A DNA stretch of 64,000 nucleotides from Rothia aeria (GCA_002355935.1 AP017895.1:2046001-2110000); one strand, 5' to 3'; positions 48,077 to 59,304 are shown, counted from the first letter of the stretch. Translations and numbers: made by a program. The notes: generated by a model not told the origin, from the letters alone.

Positions 48077-48736
48077 CTACAGATCGACCGTATCACCGGG
48101 GTTTAGGTGCGTGAACTCGGTGCCGTATTTACCGCCAAGGGTAGTAATCAGCCCCTCAATAATCCCCGTGCCGTTCTCATTGATCATGCCATTATGGATT
48201 GGGTAGGCCCGCCGGGCCCCCACCGCAATCACAAAATCGATAACCTCCTGGACCTTTCCCCACGGGGCATGCACCGGCACCAGTACATTGGGAGCTTTAA
48301 CCCCGTGCGGCACCACCAGAGAATCACCAGGATGGTACACAGTACCGTTCACCAAATACCCAATATTGGCGATGACCGGGATTAACGGGTGGATCAGTGC
48401 GTGCTGCCCGCCAAAAGTCTGTACCTGAAAACCGGGAACCGTAAACTCGCTGTCAGCGGTTACGGCATTCACTTTCGCGTCCGGCACTGTTTCAAGAATC
48501 GTCTCCGTGACGGCCTGCGGCGCCCAGATACGTAGTTCGGGGTGCTCAGAAAGTAGCGGCAGCAGACGGGCAGTATCGAAATGGTCAGGGTGGGCGTGTG
48601 TTATCACAAGATAATCGGCGCCGTCCAGCAGCCGGGCGTGCTCTCCCTCAGGTGCAAAATTACCGGGGTCAAAAACCAGTGCGTGCCCCTCATTCTCAAG
48701 GCGCACGCTCGAATGAGTGTACTTCGTCAGCTTCAT
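48077..48736 (-). CDS. Metallo-beta-lactamase-fold hydrolase
   Basis: 219 residues. The dinuclear metal motif reads THAHPDHFD near residue 48, preceded by LVFDPGNF, with later ligands in HPGDSL and the C-terminal PIHNG. It belongs to the UPF0173/lactonase-like branch; the substrate is unknown. Probably co-transcribed with the HIT gene. Confidence 0.9.
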   Translation of the reverse strand: MKLTKYTHSSVRLENEGHALVFDPGNFAPEGEHARLLDGADYLVITHAHPDHFDTARLLPLLSEHPELRIWAPQAVTETILETVPDAKVNAVTADSEFTVPGFQVQTFGGQHALIHPLIPVIANIGYLVNGTVYHPGDSLVVPHGVKAPNVLVPVHAPWGKVQEVIDFVIAVGARRAYPIHNGMINENGTGIIEGLITTLGGKYGTEFTHLNPGDTVDL

Positions 48737-48983
48737 ACCATCCAGTCTACTGTCTTCAGCCCTAGCAGGCGACGCCTATCACACATTTTCTAAGCTATCC
48801 ACTGCAGCACACACCATTTCAAAGAGCTCACAACAATCTCCTAGGATTTACTTTCTTTCATCGCCACCAGCTGAGAAAACCATAAAATACGCACCAGCAG
48901 GGCAAGAATTAGTGTAAAGTCGTTGAGAAAGGAATCCACTCTCAAATTATCCGAGGTGCTCCATCACACCGGAAGGCAATACA

Positions 48984-49451
48984 TTGGATACCCACATCCC
49001 CGTTCGTAAAATCGTCAAACACGCCGAAGCCCGCAACACCCGGCAACGCCGCGTTATCAAAGCAACCATGGCTGAGTTGGGAGATTTTATCTCAGCTCAA
49101 GATCTTCACCTCATCCTCGCTAACCGCAAAGAACAAGTTTCTTTAGCTACCACCTACAGGGTGCTGCAGTCCCTCGCCAACACAGGCGAGCTCGACGTCA
49201 TTAAAGGAGTCGAAGGCGAATCCCTATACCGGCATTGTCAAGCAGACACCCACCACCATCACCTGCTGTGCCGCAGGTGTGGGAAAGCCGTTGAGCTAGA
49301 AGCACCAGCCATTGAAGAATGGGCGCTTTCTATGGGTAAAAAATACGGGTTCTCAGAGCTTGAGCACGTGGTTGAAGTAACCGGCTACTGCCCCGACTGC
49401 ACGATTGAACGCCGCAAAAATGAGTCCCTGGTAACCGTCGAAATACAGTAA
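48984..49451 (+). CDS. zur: Fur-family regulator, probable zinc uptake regulator
   Basis: 155 residues from a TTG at 48984, supported by GGAAGG seven bases upstream. The winged helix (TRQRRVIKATMAEL; SLATTYRVLQSLANTG) is followed by the metal-binding HHHHLLCRRCGKAVEL and a second pair CPDC. Fur-family subtype cannot be told from motifs alone, but the converging neighbour is znuABC with a Zur-like box, so Zur is the best reading. Confidence 0.88.
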   Translation: MDTHIPVRKIVKHAEARNTRQRRVIKATMAELGDFISAQDLHLILANRKEQVSLATTYRVLQSLANTGELDVIKGVEGESLYRHCQADTHHHHLLCRRCGKAVELEAPAIEEWALSMGKKYGFSELEHVVEVTGYCPDCTIERRKNESLVTVEIQ

Positions 49452-49473
49452 CCGAAAAGAAAAGCTTTTAAAA

Positions 49474-49525
49474 ATGTGGGCCTCACCCCGATACGGGGTG
49501 AGGCCCACATCTTTTCTTTCTTTTA
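49474..49525. terminator. Bidirectional terminator, zur / znuB
   Basis: Perfect 16-base arms (49474-49489 and 49495-49510) around GATAC, followed by CTTTTCTTTCTTTT on plus and preceded by an A-rich run that gives Ts on minus. Confidence 0.92.
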
Positions 49526-50458
49526 TAGGTGCGCGGGATGGTGGTGCGCATCCGTGTCTTCGGCAACCAACCGGCCTGATGCGCTGTGCCTGCGCATAAT
49601 AGCGCCAATCACACGGCACACAATATAGATGAAGAACGAAACACTGGTAACGTACGGGCTAATCGGCAAAGAACCAGCCAGCGCCAGCAGAATACCGCCC
49701 ACGATCGCGGCCTCAGCAAACAGCACTGACAGAAGCAGCGTGCGCAGCGGAGAAGCCGTCACCTGCATTGCCGCCGCTGCCGGAGTAATCAGAAGCGCTA
49801 GCACCAAAAGAGAACCAACCACCTGCACCGACAGCGCCACTGCAATCCCCAGCACCACCATAAACACCAGCGACAGGGCACGCATCGGCACCCCTTTCGC
49901 GTGGGCGACCTCTGGGTCTAAAGAAGCGAAGCTCAACGGCCGCCATACCAGCACCAGAATAGTAATAATAACGATGGCGCCGCCAATCATGTTACCCAGC
50001 TGGTCAGCGTCTACCGAAACGATCTGCCCCGTCAAAAGCGAGAATTTATTTGCGCTGCGCCCCTGGTAAAGAGACAGAAACAGAATGCCCAGCCCCAAAC
50101 CGAACGGCATAAGCGCACCAATCACCGAGTTTGAGTCATGCTTTTTCACGCCCAATATGCCAATAAGAAGCGCCGAAACAATGGAGCCCACCATTGAGCC
50201 AGTCACCACATCATAACCGAGCAGTAACGCTAAAGCAGCCCCGGCAAATGACATCTCAGAGATACCGTGCACCGCAAAAGCGTGGTCGCGCATCATCACA
50301 AATACGCCCACAAATCCGCCAATGATGCCCAGAACAGCACCAGCCAGAATAGAATTCTGCAATAGCTGAACCAGCTCGCCGTAGCGTTCAAACACAAAAA
50401 TGCGGGAGAGCAAATCCCCCTGCTGGGTGGAGGATGCGGCCGCCAGTACGTGCATCAT
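49523..50458 (-). CDS. znuB: Zinc ABC transporter permease
   Basis: 311 residues with about nine membrane helices (for example LLQNSILAGAVLGIIGGFVG and VGSLLVLALLITPAAAAMQV). It belongs to the ABC-3 family of Mn/Zn permeases and forms the channel of the importer. Its ATG overlaps the znuC stop (ATGA), so the two are translationally coupled. The C-terminus is His-rich (DAHHHPAHL). Confidence 0.93.
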   Translation of the reverse strand: MMHVLAAASSTQQGDLLSRIFVFERYGELVQLLQNSILAGAVLGIIGGFVGVFVMMRDHAFAVHGISEMSFAGAALALLLGYDVVTGSMVGSIVSALLIGILGVKKHDSNSVIGALMPFGLGLGILFLSLYQGRSANKFSLLTGQIVSVDADQLGNMIGGAIVIITILVLVWRPLSFASLDPEVAHAKGVPMRALSLVFMVVLGIAVALSVQVVGSLLVLALLITPAAAAMQVTASPLRTLLLSVLFAEAAIVGGILLALAGSLPISPYVTSVSFFIYIVCRVIGAIMRRHSASGRLVAEDTDAHHHPAHL

Positions 50459-51389
50459 GCCTGACCTCCCGGATGGATACTCTTGGTGTTTATTGTTTGG
50501 TTGCTGCTATGGGCTGGGTTGGTGGGAGCGTTGGTAGCCTCCCCCTCATGCGTATCCCGTGCAGTTAGGCCCGCGGTTTCTTCCTCGACAAGGTGGGTTC
50601 CGCCGCTATGTCCCTGCCCTACTATGACGTACCGTCCATTAGATTTAAGGACGTTTACCGGAGTCCCGTACAGCTCGCTGAGGGTCTGTGTCTGCATTAC
50701 CTCGTCAACGGCTCCCACCGTAAACCTGCCATTTGCCAGGTACAGCACTCGATCCACATGCTCAATAATCGGGTTAATCTCATGAGTGACAAACACTACC
50801 GAGAGTCCGTGGTCCCGGTTGAAACGGTGAATCAGTTCCGCAACGGCATACTGGTGGTTCAGGTCAAGGGACAGTAACGCCTCATCAGCCAACAGGATTT
50901 TAGGGTCATTCGCCAGAGCCTGCGCGACCCGCAGCCGCTGCTGCTCACCACCGGAGAGCAGCCCCACAGGAACATTAGCGTACTCGGTGGCGCCCACAGC
51001 TTCCAGCAGCTCATCAACCTTCGCACGGTATTTACGGCCTGATAACCGAATACCCCAACGATGCCCGTCCACGCCCAAGCCCACAAGGTCACGGGCACGC
51101 ATGGGGTGGAAGTAGCGATCGCTTTCTGCTGCGGAATATACCCTACACCGGGGTTACCCGCGCGGGCGGGACGGCCCAGGACCGAGACCTCACCAGCCGA
51201 CATACGCATGAGGCCCAGTACCACTTTTAGGAAAGTGGATTTACCCGAACCGTTCGGGCCGAGTACCGCGAAGTATTCACCCCGGCCAATATCAAGGGTG
51301 AGATTGTCCCAGAGGGAACGGGTGCCAAACGATAGGCTACCCCCGCGAATTGAAATCGCGGGGGTGCCGGAAGTAGGTGAATTATTCAC
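50455..51389 (-). CDS. znuC: Zinc ABC transporter ATP-binding protein (apparent frameshift near 51104)
   Basis: ATPase of the zinc importer. Walker A is LGPNGSGKST, the signature LLSGGEQQRLRVAQAL, and Walker B LLADEALLSLD. The frame breaks in GGGG at 51103-51106; one base restores TSTPMRARDLVGLGVDGH and gives 311 residues. It starts with the GTG immediately after the znuA stop and overlaps znuB by four bases, so the three genes form a tight operon. An unusual Thr/Asn-rich tail of ~50 residues follows the ATPase domain. Confidence 0.92.
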
Positions 51390-52388
51390 TTAGGAGAGTG
51401 CCTTTTCAAGGTTGCTGACGTTGCTCTTCATCCAGTCCACATATTTCGTGTTTTCAGGCAGAGTCTCAGTAAACGACACGTTAGCCACGCCCGAATCCTT
51501 TGCAGACTGGAGTACCTCCTTAGTCTGCGAGGTTTCGGTCTGCGAGTTATAGGCAACCAGGTTTACCTTCTTTTCAGTCACCAGGTCTTTGGTTTCCTGC
51601 AGAGTAATTGCGGGGACGTCCTTCCCCTCTTCAACGGCTTCAGCGAACTCTGCGGGGGTGGAGTTCTCAGCACCGGTTGAAGAAATCAGATAATCGGGCA
51701 CAGGCTCAGTGGCGATATATTTCTTGCCCTTGCCGTTAATCTTCTTAGCAGACTCTTCAAGGGAGTCAATTTCGCCGGTGAGTTTCTTCGCGTTCTCACG
51801 GTACTGGTCGGCGTGGGAACTGTCGATCTCGGCAAGATCATCAGCGATCTTATTGGTCACCTTCTTCACCGTGTCGAAGTCGTACCACAGGTGCTCATTA
51901 AACTCGTGGGCGTGCTCGTGACCGCCGCCCTCCTCAGCCTCACTGCCGTGGTTATGGCCGTGGCCTTCTCCCCCGCTGTGATGCTCAATCAGGTGATCAT
52001 AGTCGGCGTCGGAGAGCTTACCGCTGGTCTTTACGGCGTTCACAACCTTCTGGTTGTTCTGCCCCGCGTCTTTTTCCAGGAAGTAGTCGTAGCCGCCGCC
52101 GTTTACAACTGCCAGCTTAGCGTCCTTAATCTGGAGCTTATCGGAGGCGGATGCCTCGTAGGAGTGGGGGTCGGTAGCGGTAGAGCTCACGAATGCATGG
52201 ACATCCACGTTATCGCCACCTACCTGCTTAACAAGGTCAGCGTACACGTCAGTGGAAGTGACAACCTTAACCTTCGCGGTGTTACTGCCGCCACCTGAAC
52301 CACCCGACGAGTTATTGGAGGTAGCGCACCCGGTCAGTAGCGCGGAGGTCATCAAAAGCGCGGATGCCGCACCAAGGATCTTCTTCAT
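51390..52388 (-). CDS. znuA: Zinc ABC transporter substrate-binding lipoprotein
   Basis: 332 residues. Lipoprotein signal with lipobox LLTGC at about residues 17-21, so it is anchored to the outer face of the membrane. It has cluster A-1 metal-binding features, and a His-rich acidic loop (HHSGGEGHGHNHG and HEHAHEF) at residues ~135-165 is typical of zinc-specific members. First gene of znuABC with a Zur-like box 56 bases upstream. Confidence 0.93.
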   Translation of the reverse strand: MKKILGAASALLMTSALLTGCATSNNSSGGSGGGSNTAKVKVVTSTDVYADLVKQVGGDNVDVHAFVSSTATDPHSYEASASDKLQIKDAKLAVVNGGGYDYFLEKDAGQNNQKVVNAVKTSGKLSDADYDHLIEHHSGGEGHGHNHGSEAEEGGGHEHAHEFNEHLWYDFDTVKKVTNKIADDLAEIDSSHADQYRENAKKLTGEIDSLEESAKKINGKGKKYIATEPVPDYLISSTGAENSTPAEFAEAVEEGKDVPAITLQETKDLVTEKKVNLVAYNSQTETSQTKEVLQSAKDSGVANVSFTETLPENTKYVDWMKSNVSNLEKALS

Positions 52389-52443
52389 ATTTAGACTCTT
52401 TCATGTATGTGGCTGGTTCGGGTATACACCAGGCTACAGTTAG

Positions 52444-52458
52444 TGATAACTGTTTTCA
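52444..52458. promoter_or_regulatory. Predicted Zur box upstream of znuA
   Basis: TGATAACTGTTTTCA, a 7-1-7 near-palindrome of the form TGA-x-AAC-n-GTT-x-TCA, as known for actinobacterial Zur sites. Located 56 bases before the znuA start, where zinc-loaded Zur would block transcription. Confidence 0.7.
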
Positions 52459-52525
52459 ATTATGGCGCGCCGAGAAAGGATTTTTAACAACACTAAAGCA
52501 CGCCATTACCCGTATAAACAACTCT

Positions 52526-53608
52526 TTATTTGTCGTTTGATGCGCGGCTTGCTGCCTGCAGCCTCCGCACCCTATCCTGCGTGGTGTCCTTGATTTCACC
52601 CACCAGTTCCTCAAGCACATCCTCCATAAAGACCACGCCCAGCGACCGGCCATTGCTCCCCACCACATGCGCCAAATGCGAATTATTACCCTGCATTATA
52701 GCGAGCGCATCATCAATATCGGTTTCGGGAGCAACCACCGACATAGAACGCACCAGCCGCCACCCGAACGGAATATGTTCACGCGCAGGCGGCACCGCAA
52801 GAGCATCCTTCAGATGCAGGTACCCCATATATGAGCCCTCGGGGTCGGTCACAATAAACCGGGAGTACCCGGTGCGGGCCACGGCGTGCTCCAGCTCAGC
52901 CGGGGTGCACCCAAGAGTGAGGGTCTGCACCTGCTCACGCGGAACCATAATCTCGGACACGCTCTTCTCGGTAAATTCCAGGGCCCCGCCGATCACGCCC
53001 GCATCGTCTTCAACGGTTCCTTCAGCCGTGGATTGAGCCACAATAGACTGCAGCTCGCCCAAGGTAAAGGTTGAGGCAACTTCGTCTTTGGGTTCTACAC
53101 GCACCCATGCAAGCACCCGGTTTGACATGCCGTTCAGCAGAGCCACCACGGGTGCAAAAATGCGGGCTACTCGCATAAGAGAGGGCACAATCCACAGGGC
53201 AATACCACGTGCTGCCAAGGTGACAGCAGCGTTTTTGGGAACCATTTCCCCAAAGATAACGTGCAGGTAGGTGACCAGTATGAGGGTGAGAGAAAAAGCC
53301 GCCACATCCACAGCCACAGGTGGGATGCCTGTGGCAGCTAGGGGGTGCTCCAACAGGTGGTGCAGGGCTGGTTCTGAGACGTTCAAAATGAGCAAGGAGC
53401 AGATAGTGATACCCAGCTGGCAGGTGGCCAGCATGAGGGAAACGTTCTCAAGGGCGTACAGTACTTTTTTGGCTCGCAGGCTACCATTCTCGGCAAGGGG
53501 TTCGATCTGGGCCCGGCGGGTAGACATAATGGCGAATTCCGCGGCCACGAAAAAAGCGTTTCCAGCAAGAAGGAAAACGAGCAGGCCAATAGCTATCCAG
53601 TCGTTCAT
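52526..53608 (-). CDS. CNNM/HlyC-type membrane protein (DUF21-CBS)
   Basis: 360 residues. An N-terminal DUF21 domain with four hydrophobic segments (IGLLVFLLAGNAFFVAAEFA; LATCQLGITICSLLILN; YLHVIFGEMVPKNAAV) precedes a CBS pair (IMVPREQVQTL; FMEDVLEELVGEI). The shorter C-terminus lacks a full CorC_HlyC domain. These proteins are linked to magnesium export or homeostasis. Its start overlaps the stop of the upstream paralogue (ATGA), so the pair is coupled. Confidence 0.88.
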   Translation of the reverse strand: MNDWIAIGLLVFLLAGNAFFVAAEFAIMSTRRAQIEPLAENGSLRAKKVLYALENVSLMLATCQLGITICSLLILNVSEPALHHLLEHPLAATGIPPVAVDVAAFSLTLILVTYLHVIFGEMVPKNAAVTLAARGIALWIVPSLMRVARIFAPVVALLNGMSNRVLAWVRVEPKDEVASTFTLGELQSIVAQSTAEGTVEDDAGVIGGALEFTEKSVSEIMVPREQVQTLTLGCTPAELEHAVARTGYSRFIVTDPEGSYMGYLHLKDALAVPPAREHIPFGWRLVRSMSVVAPETDIDDALAIMQGNNSHLAHVVGSNGRSLGVVFMEDVLEELVGEIKDTTQDRVRRLQAASRASNDK

Positions 53609-54974
53609 GTGCGCTTCTCCCCTGCTGCTGTACGGTCCCTGCGGGCGGGTACTGTTCGCAGGTACATTGTTTGAGCGGTGTCGGGAATAAAACGGATGCG
53701 GTCAACTCGGCGCCCGTCAATAGCGTCTACCCGTAACGTACCGCCAGGTACCGGCACGGTATCTCCTTCATCGGGGATACGTCCTAGGCGCTCCATCATG
53801 AACCCTCCCACCGTCTCATACTCGGGGTTCTCTTCAACCGTTAGTTCGGGTATATAGTTGTTGATTTCGCCGGGTCTGCGCAGCCCGGAGAAAACCCAGT
53901 CGCCGTTCCCGTATTGCAGAGGCCGGTCGGTGCTATCACCTACGTCATGCTCGTCAGATACTTCTCCAACAATCTCTTCAACAAGGTCTTCGAGGGTGGT
54001 AATCCCGGCGGTGCCCCCGTATTCGTCGAGTACCACCGCAAGCTGCAGGGCGCCTTCTCGCAGCTGCGTCAGGAGGGCATCCACATGCAGGGTCTCAGGC
54101 ACCTGAAGCACGTCTTCAGCGAGGGTTCCGGCTTCAAGGGTTTCTCGCACCTCAGCGGGCACACCCACAGCTTTTTTGACATGTACCACGCCCACAATAT
54201 TGTCCCGGTCTTCCCGGTACAGAGGAAAGCGGGAATGCCCGGTGGAACGTGCCAGCTCAATAACCTCAGCCACGGGGGCGGTATCTTCTAACATGGTGAC
54301 TTTCCCGCGCGGGGTCATGACTTCTGAGGCAGTCAGCTCCGAAAAGCTCAGTGTGCGATCCACAAACCGGGCGGCGGATGAATCAAGAGTGCCGCGTTCG
54401 GCGGAACGGCGCACCATAGCGGAGAGTTCTTCGGGGCTGCGGGCGGCAGACAACTCCTCCTGGGCTTCCATCCCAAAGAGGTTCAGAATTTTATTAGCTG
54501 AACCGTTCATGAAAAGCACCACGGGTTTCATGAGGCTGGTAAATGCCAGCTGCACCGGTGCTATGCGGCGTGCTACCTGGTATGGCTGGGCAATGGCGAG
54601 CCCTTTAGGCACGAGCTCCCCCAAAAGCATTGATAGCAGGGTGGCGATACCCATCGCAAGAATAAGGGTGAGCGCATGCGCCACGGCCTCGGGCAGCCCC
54701 AAGGAGGTAACGGCCCCGGAGGCGAGGGAGTTAATAGAAGCATCCAGCGTGTAACCGGTGAGTAGGGTGGTGATGGTAATCCCCACCTGGCAGCTTGAGA
54801 GCTGGGTTGAGAGGGTTTTTAGGCATTTAAGAACCGCATCTGCCTTACGGTCACCGGCGGCGCGGGCCGCCTGTACTGCGGAGCTTTCCAGCGCCACCAG
54901 AGAAAACTCGACAGCAACAAAAAACCGGTCCCGAGTATGAGCACTAGACCGATAATAAGTAGCACGATGTTCAC
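53605..54974 (-). CDS. CNNM/HlyC-type membrane protein (DUF21-CBS-CorC; apparent frameshift near 54920)
   Basis: Longer paralogue of the following gene. The GTG at 54974 opens MNIVLLIIGLVLILGTG, then the frame breaks in the AAAAAA at 54919-54924 (T-run on the coding strand); one base restores GTGFFVAVEFSLVALE and a 456-residue protein. DUF21 membrane domain, CBS pair (VMTPRGKVTML; LDEYGGTAGITTLEDLVEEI) and C-terminal CorC_HlyC domain (FSGLRRPGEIN). Probable Mg2+/Co2+ efflux or homeostasis protein. It diverges from kgd. Confidence 0.88.
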
Positions 54975-55451
54975 GCGCGCACCACCCGCACGAGAGCACC
55001 GCTGGCTGAGGTAATGGTTATCACAGGGTAACTAGAAGGGTCATCCATAGGCTATATTCTAGCGAAGTTTTCTCTCTCATCCGAGGGTAAGGGAGGATTT
55101 AGCTCTCAGTGTTCGGCTGGGCTGCTGGGGCTTTTACAGGTTTCTGATGGGGATTCTTGACGGCACCTTCTCATGAGATGATGTCCTGCCTATGCACCCG
55201 GTGCATATTTCTCAAATTTCTTTACAGAGTTAGTCGCGTCCAGGTGGAAAGTTAGGCACCCTTCTCTCTACACTATTAAGCAGAAACACCGGCGTGCCGC
55301 CGGTGGCAAAGATGCCGTGACAACGGCACCCTTAGTCTCAGCGGCGCGCGGGCTGTAGCGTGATGATTCGCCCCTCAATGATGCGGGTCTTCAGTGCCGG
55401 GGACTCCCCCGGACGCGACGGATAAATTCACAGTAAGGAAGAGGCGTCAAA
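54975..55451. promoter_or_regulatory. Divergent region and structured kgd leader
   Basis: 477 bases without a supported gene. A minus-strand -10-like TAGAAT lies near 55056. Before kgd there are several possible stems, such as CCGGCG/CGCCGG near 55294-55308, GCCGT/ACGGC near 55315-55330 and CCGGGG/CCCCGG near 55397-55412. The ribosome binding site AAGGAAGAGG precedes the GTG. No known riboswitch consensus was recognised. Confidence 0.4.
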
Positions 55452-58400
55452 GTGCCAAATCTGCCAGATCACCTGGTACCTGAGGAATTTGCCGGTAACG
55501 AATGGTTCGTAGAAGAGCAGTATGAGCGTTACCAGCAGAATAAAAATCAAGTGGCTCCCTCCTGGTGGCCTATTTTTGAGTCTATTGATAAGGCTATTTC
55601 GGGTGCCCCGGCGGGCGCGAATGCTACTGAGGCTGTAGCGAGCGCATCCACCACCGCAACCGTTGAGAAGGATACTCCCAACACGGCACCAGCCGCGGCA
55701 GAAGCCCCGAAGAAGAGCGCCGCTGCACCGGCTAAGGACGCACCCCTGACCGCCCCCAAGGCAGACACCCCCTCACCAAAGGCGAAAAACGTGGAAGAAG
55801 TAGAAGATAAGATCGTTCCCCTCCGTGGCCCTGCAAAAGCTGTGGCTACCAATATGGAGGATTCCCTTACCGTCCCCACCGCGACTACTGTGCGCGCAGT
55901 CCCGGCAAAGTTGCTGATTGAGAACCGTGCTGCGATCAATAAGTATTTGGCGCGTACCCGTGGCGGCAAGATTTCCTTCACGCATATTATTGGTTACGCC
56001 GTAATTCGTGCGCTGGCTGCTATGCCGTCTATGAACGTCACGTACGGGCATGATGAAAAGGGCAAGCCGATTGCTATTCACAACGGGCATGTGAACTTTG
56101 GTTTGGCGATTGACCTGCCCCGCCCTGACGGTACCCGTAGCCTGGTGGTGCCGAATATTAAGGGTGCCGAGACTTTGAGTTTCTTGGAGTTCTGGGAGGC
56201 GTACGACGATATTGTGAAGCGCGGGCGTGCCGGGCAGCTGGGTCTTGAAGATTTTACGGGCACCACCGTTTCGCTCACCAACCCTGGTGGTATTGGTACG
56301 GTCCATTCGGTACCGCGCCTCTCTAAAGGGCAGGCCGCGATTATTGGTGTGGGTGCTTTGGAGTACCCGGCAGAGTTCCGCGGAGTCTCTGACAAGATCA
56401 TCTCTCAAAATGCTATTTCGAAAGTAATTACCCTCACCAGTACCTATGATCACCGTGTGATTCAGGGCGCCGGTTCGGGCGAGTTCCTGAAGATCGTAGA
56501 AAGCTACCTGCTGGGTGCTGAGGGCTTCTACGACGAGATTTTTGAGGCTATCCGTATTCCCTTTAAACCGCTGCGTTGGTCGCGCGATAACCAGGTTGAC
56601 CCCGATATTGAGGTGTCAAAGGTTGCCCGTATCCAGCAGCTTATCCACGCTTACCGGGTGCACGGGCACCTTGTGGCGCAGACCAACCCGCTCGGCTACC
56701 ATGTGCTTTCCCACCCCGATCTGGAGCTTGAGAAGTACGGGTTGAGCCTGTGGGATTTGGATCGCGTGTGGCCCACTGGCGGGTTCGGGGACAAAGACGC
56801 GCTGCCGCTACGCACCATTTTGGAACGCCTGAACGAGGCGTACGCGGGCACCCTAGCCGTGGAATACATGTACAACGAAAGCCCCGAGGTGCGCCAGTGG
56901 TTCCAGGACCAGCTGGAGCACGGTTATACCAAGCCCTGCCGTGAAGAGCTGCTGCGTGTGCTGCATAAGCTGGTTGAGGCTGAGGCGTTTGAGAACTTCC
57001 TGCAGACCAAGTACCTGGGCCAGAAACGTTTCTCCCTTGAGGGCGGTGAGTCGCTCATCCCGCTGCTTGATGCGATTATTGACAAGGCCGCCAGTAAAGA
57101 CATGAACGGTGTGGCTATTGGTATGGCGCACCGTGGCCGCCTTAACGTGCTGACTAATATCGCTGGGAAGTCGTACGCACAGATTTTCCGCGAATTCAGC
57201 GGCACCGCAGAGCCTGCGCATGGGAACAGCTCCGGTGATGTCAAGTACCATCTGGGCACAGAAGGTACGTATACCTCTGACTCTGGCAAACAGACCCAAG
57301 TGTACTTGGCGGCTAACCCCTCCCACCTTGAGGCGGTCAACACTGTGCTTGAGGGTATCGTGCGAGCCAAGCAGGACGTGCTCAACGAGCAGGGTGTTGA
57401 AGGCCGCCCGATTCTGCCGATCCTTATCCACGGTGATGCTGCATTCGCCGGGCAGGGCATCGTTATGGAGACCTTGCAGATGGCGAACCTGCGTGGCTAC
57501 ACTACCGGCGGCACCGTGCACATTGTGGTCAACAACCAGATCGGTTTCACCACCACCCCGAGGACGGACGCACCGCAACCCACGCCACCGACATTGCGCG
57601 TATGACCAAGGCTCCGGTGTTCCATGTGAACGCCGACGACCCCGAGGCTGTGGTGCGCGCCGGGCGTATGGCGTTCGAGTACCGTGAACGCTTTGGCCAG
57701 GACGTGGTCATTAACCTGTTGTGCTACCGCCGTCGCGGCCACAACGAGGCGGATGACCCGTCAATGACTCAGCCGAAGATGTACCAGATCATTAATGAGA
57801 TGCCCTCAACCCGCACCCTGTACGCTAGGGCCCTTGTTGGCCGTGGCGATGTCACCCAGGAAGAAGCGGATGAGGCTCTGAACGCCTACCATTCGAAGCT
57901 GGATGCTATTTTCGCGGAGACTCAGACGGCTGTTCCGTTGGTTCACAGTGCGAATGTTGAAGGTATTGAGCTGCCCTCGTCGCAGCAGGGTACCGAGGTG
58001 GTTCACGGCGGTGTCACCGCGATTTCGCGTGATACTTTCGAGCTTATCGCCAACTCATTTGGTAACGTACCTGAAGGCTTTACCGTGCACAAGAAGCTGC
58101 AGAAGCTTCTGCAGCAGCGCGTCGAAATGGGTAAGAGCGGTAAGGTGAACTGGGGTATGGGTGAGCTGCTTGCGCTTGGTTCTGTCCTGCTGGAAGGCAC
58201 CAATGTGCGCATGAGCGGGCAGGATGTGCAGCGCGGCACCTTCGTGCAGCGTCACGCGGTTCTGCATGATCACCTCACCGATCAGGAGTGGTCGCCACTG
58301 CAGAACCTCGCAGCCGAACAGGGCACGCTGCGTATCTATAACTCACTGCTGTCGGAGTACGGTGTGATGGGCTTTGAGTACGGGTACTCTGTTGAACGCC

Positions 58401-59167
58401 CGGATTCGCTCGTGGTGTGGGAGGCACAGTTCGGCGACTTCGCGAACGGTGCACAGACCATTATTGACGAATTTGTTTCCTCTTCGGAGCAGAAGTGGGG
58501 GCAGCGTTCCTCACTTGTGCTGCTGCTGCCGCACGGCTATGAGGGACAGGGCCCGGATCACTCTTCGGCCCGTATTGAACGGTACCTGCAGTTGTGCGCG
58601 GAGAACAATATGACCGTCGCGGTTCCCTCTACCCCGGCCTCGTATTTCCACCTGCTGCGCCGCCACAGCCAGCACCGTCCGTACAAGCCGCTGGTGGTTA
58701 TTAGCCCCAAGCAGCTGCTGCGGCTCAAGAGCGCAACCTCATCAATTGAGGACTTCACCGAGGGCTCGTTCCAGCCGGTAATTGGTGACCGTTCGGGTGT
58801 GAACCCGGCCGAGGTTGAGCGCCTGGTGCTCGTCTCAGGCCGCCTGTACTACGATCTTGAGGCTGAGCGCGCTAAGCGCGGCGACACTAAGACCGCGATT
58901 GTCACGGCTGAGCAGCTGTATCCGCTGCCCGAGGCCGAGATTAAGGCGCAGCTGGCCCTGTACTCAAACGCCCAGGATGTGGTGTGGGCCCAAGACGAAC
59001 CCGCAAACCAAGGCCAGTGGCCTTTCATGGCCCTGAACCTGCTGCCGGTTATAGACCGCCCGGTACGTCTGGCTGCCCGCCCCGCCTCGGCCTCTCCCGC
59101 TGCAGGCACCGGCAAACGCCACACCGCCGAACACGAGGTTCTGCTGCAGCAGGTCTTTGAAGGCTAA
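55452..59167 (+). CDS. kgd: Multifunctional 2-oxoglutarate decarboxylase/dehydrogenase E1-E2 (apparent frameshift near 57558)
   Basis: About 1,238 residues, the actinobacterial fusion of an E2-like acyltransferase domain and a thiamine-diphosphate E1. The N-terminal LPDHL...NEWFVEEQYERY segment and Ala/Pro linker are followed by the E2-like domain ending TYDHRVIQGAGSGEF, with no lipoyl domain. The E1 follows with MAHRGRLNVLTNI, YHLGTEG and HGDAAFAGQGIVMETLQM. The frame breaks in CCCC at 57556-57559; one C restores TTPEDGRTATHATDIARM. It starts at the GTG at 55452. It acts in the TCA cycle with SucB and Lpd. Confidence 0.95.
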
Positions 59168-59199
59168 ACCGGTTCAATAGGTAGTGAATCTCATGTGAG

Positions 59200-59239
59200 G
59201 GCCCCGTCTTCTTCACTTGTCAAGAAGGCGGGGCCTTTG
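59200..59239 (+). terminator. Terminator after kgd
   Basis: 14-base arms (59200-59213 and 59222-59235) with one G-T pair, then TTTGCCCTTG. Confidence 0.75.
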
Positions 59240-59304
59240 CCCTTGCATTGGGCGCGTCTGAGGATATGCGCTGTGCCCTGCACTGGCGCGGATGCGCGCC
59301 CCGG

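Noticed and set aside
55262-55440. Known riboswitch (for example thiamine pyrophosphate) before kgd
   Set aside because: The conserved CUGAGA and related blocks of the TPP riboswitch were not found, nor any other consensus I could recall.
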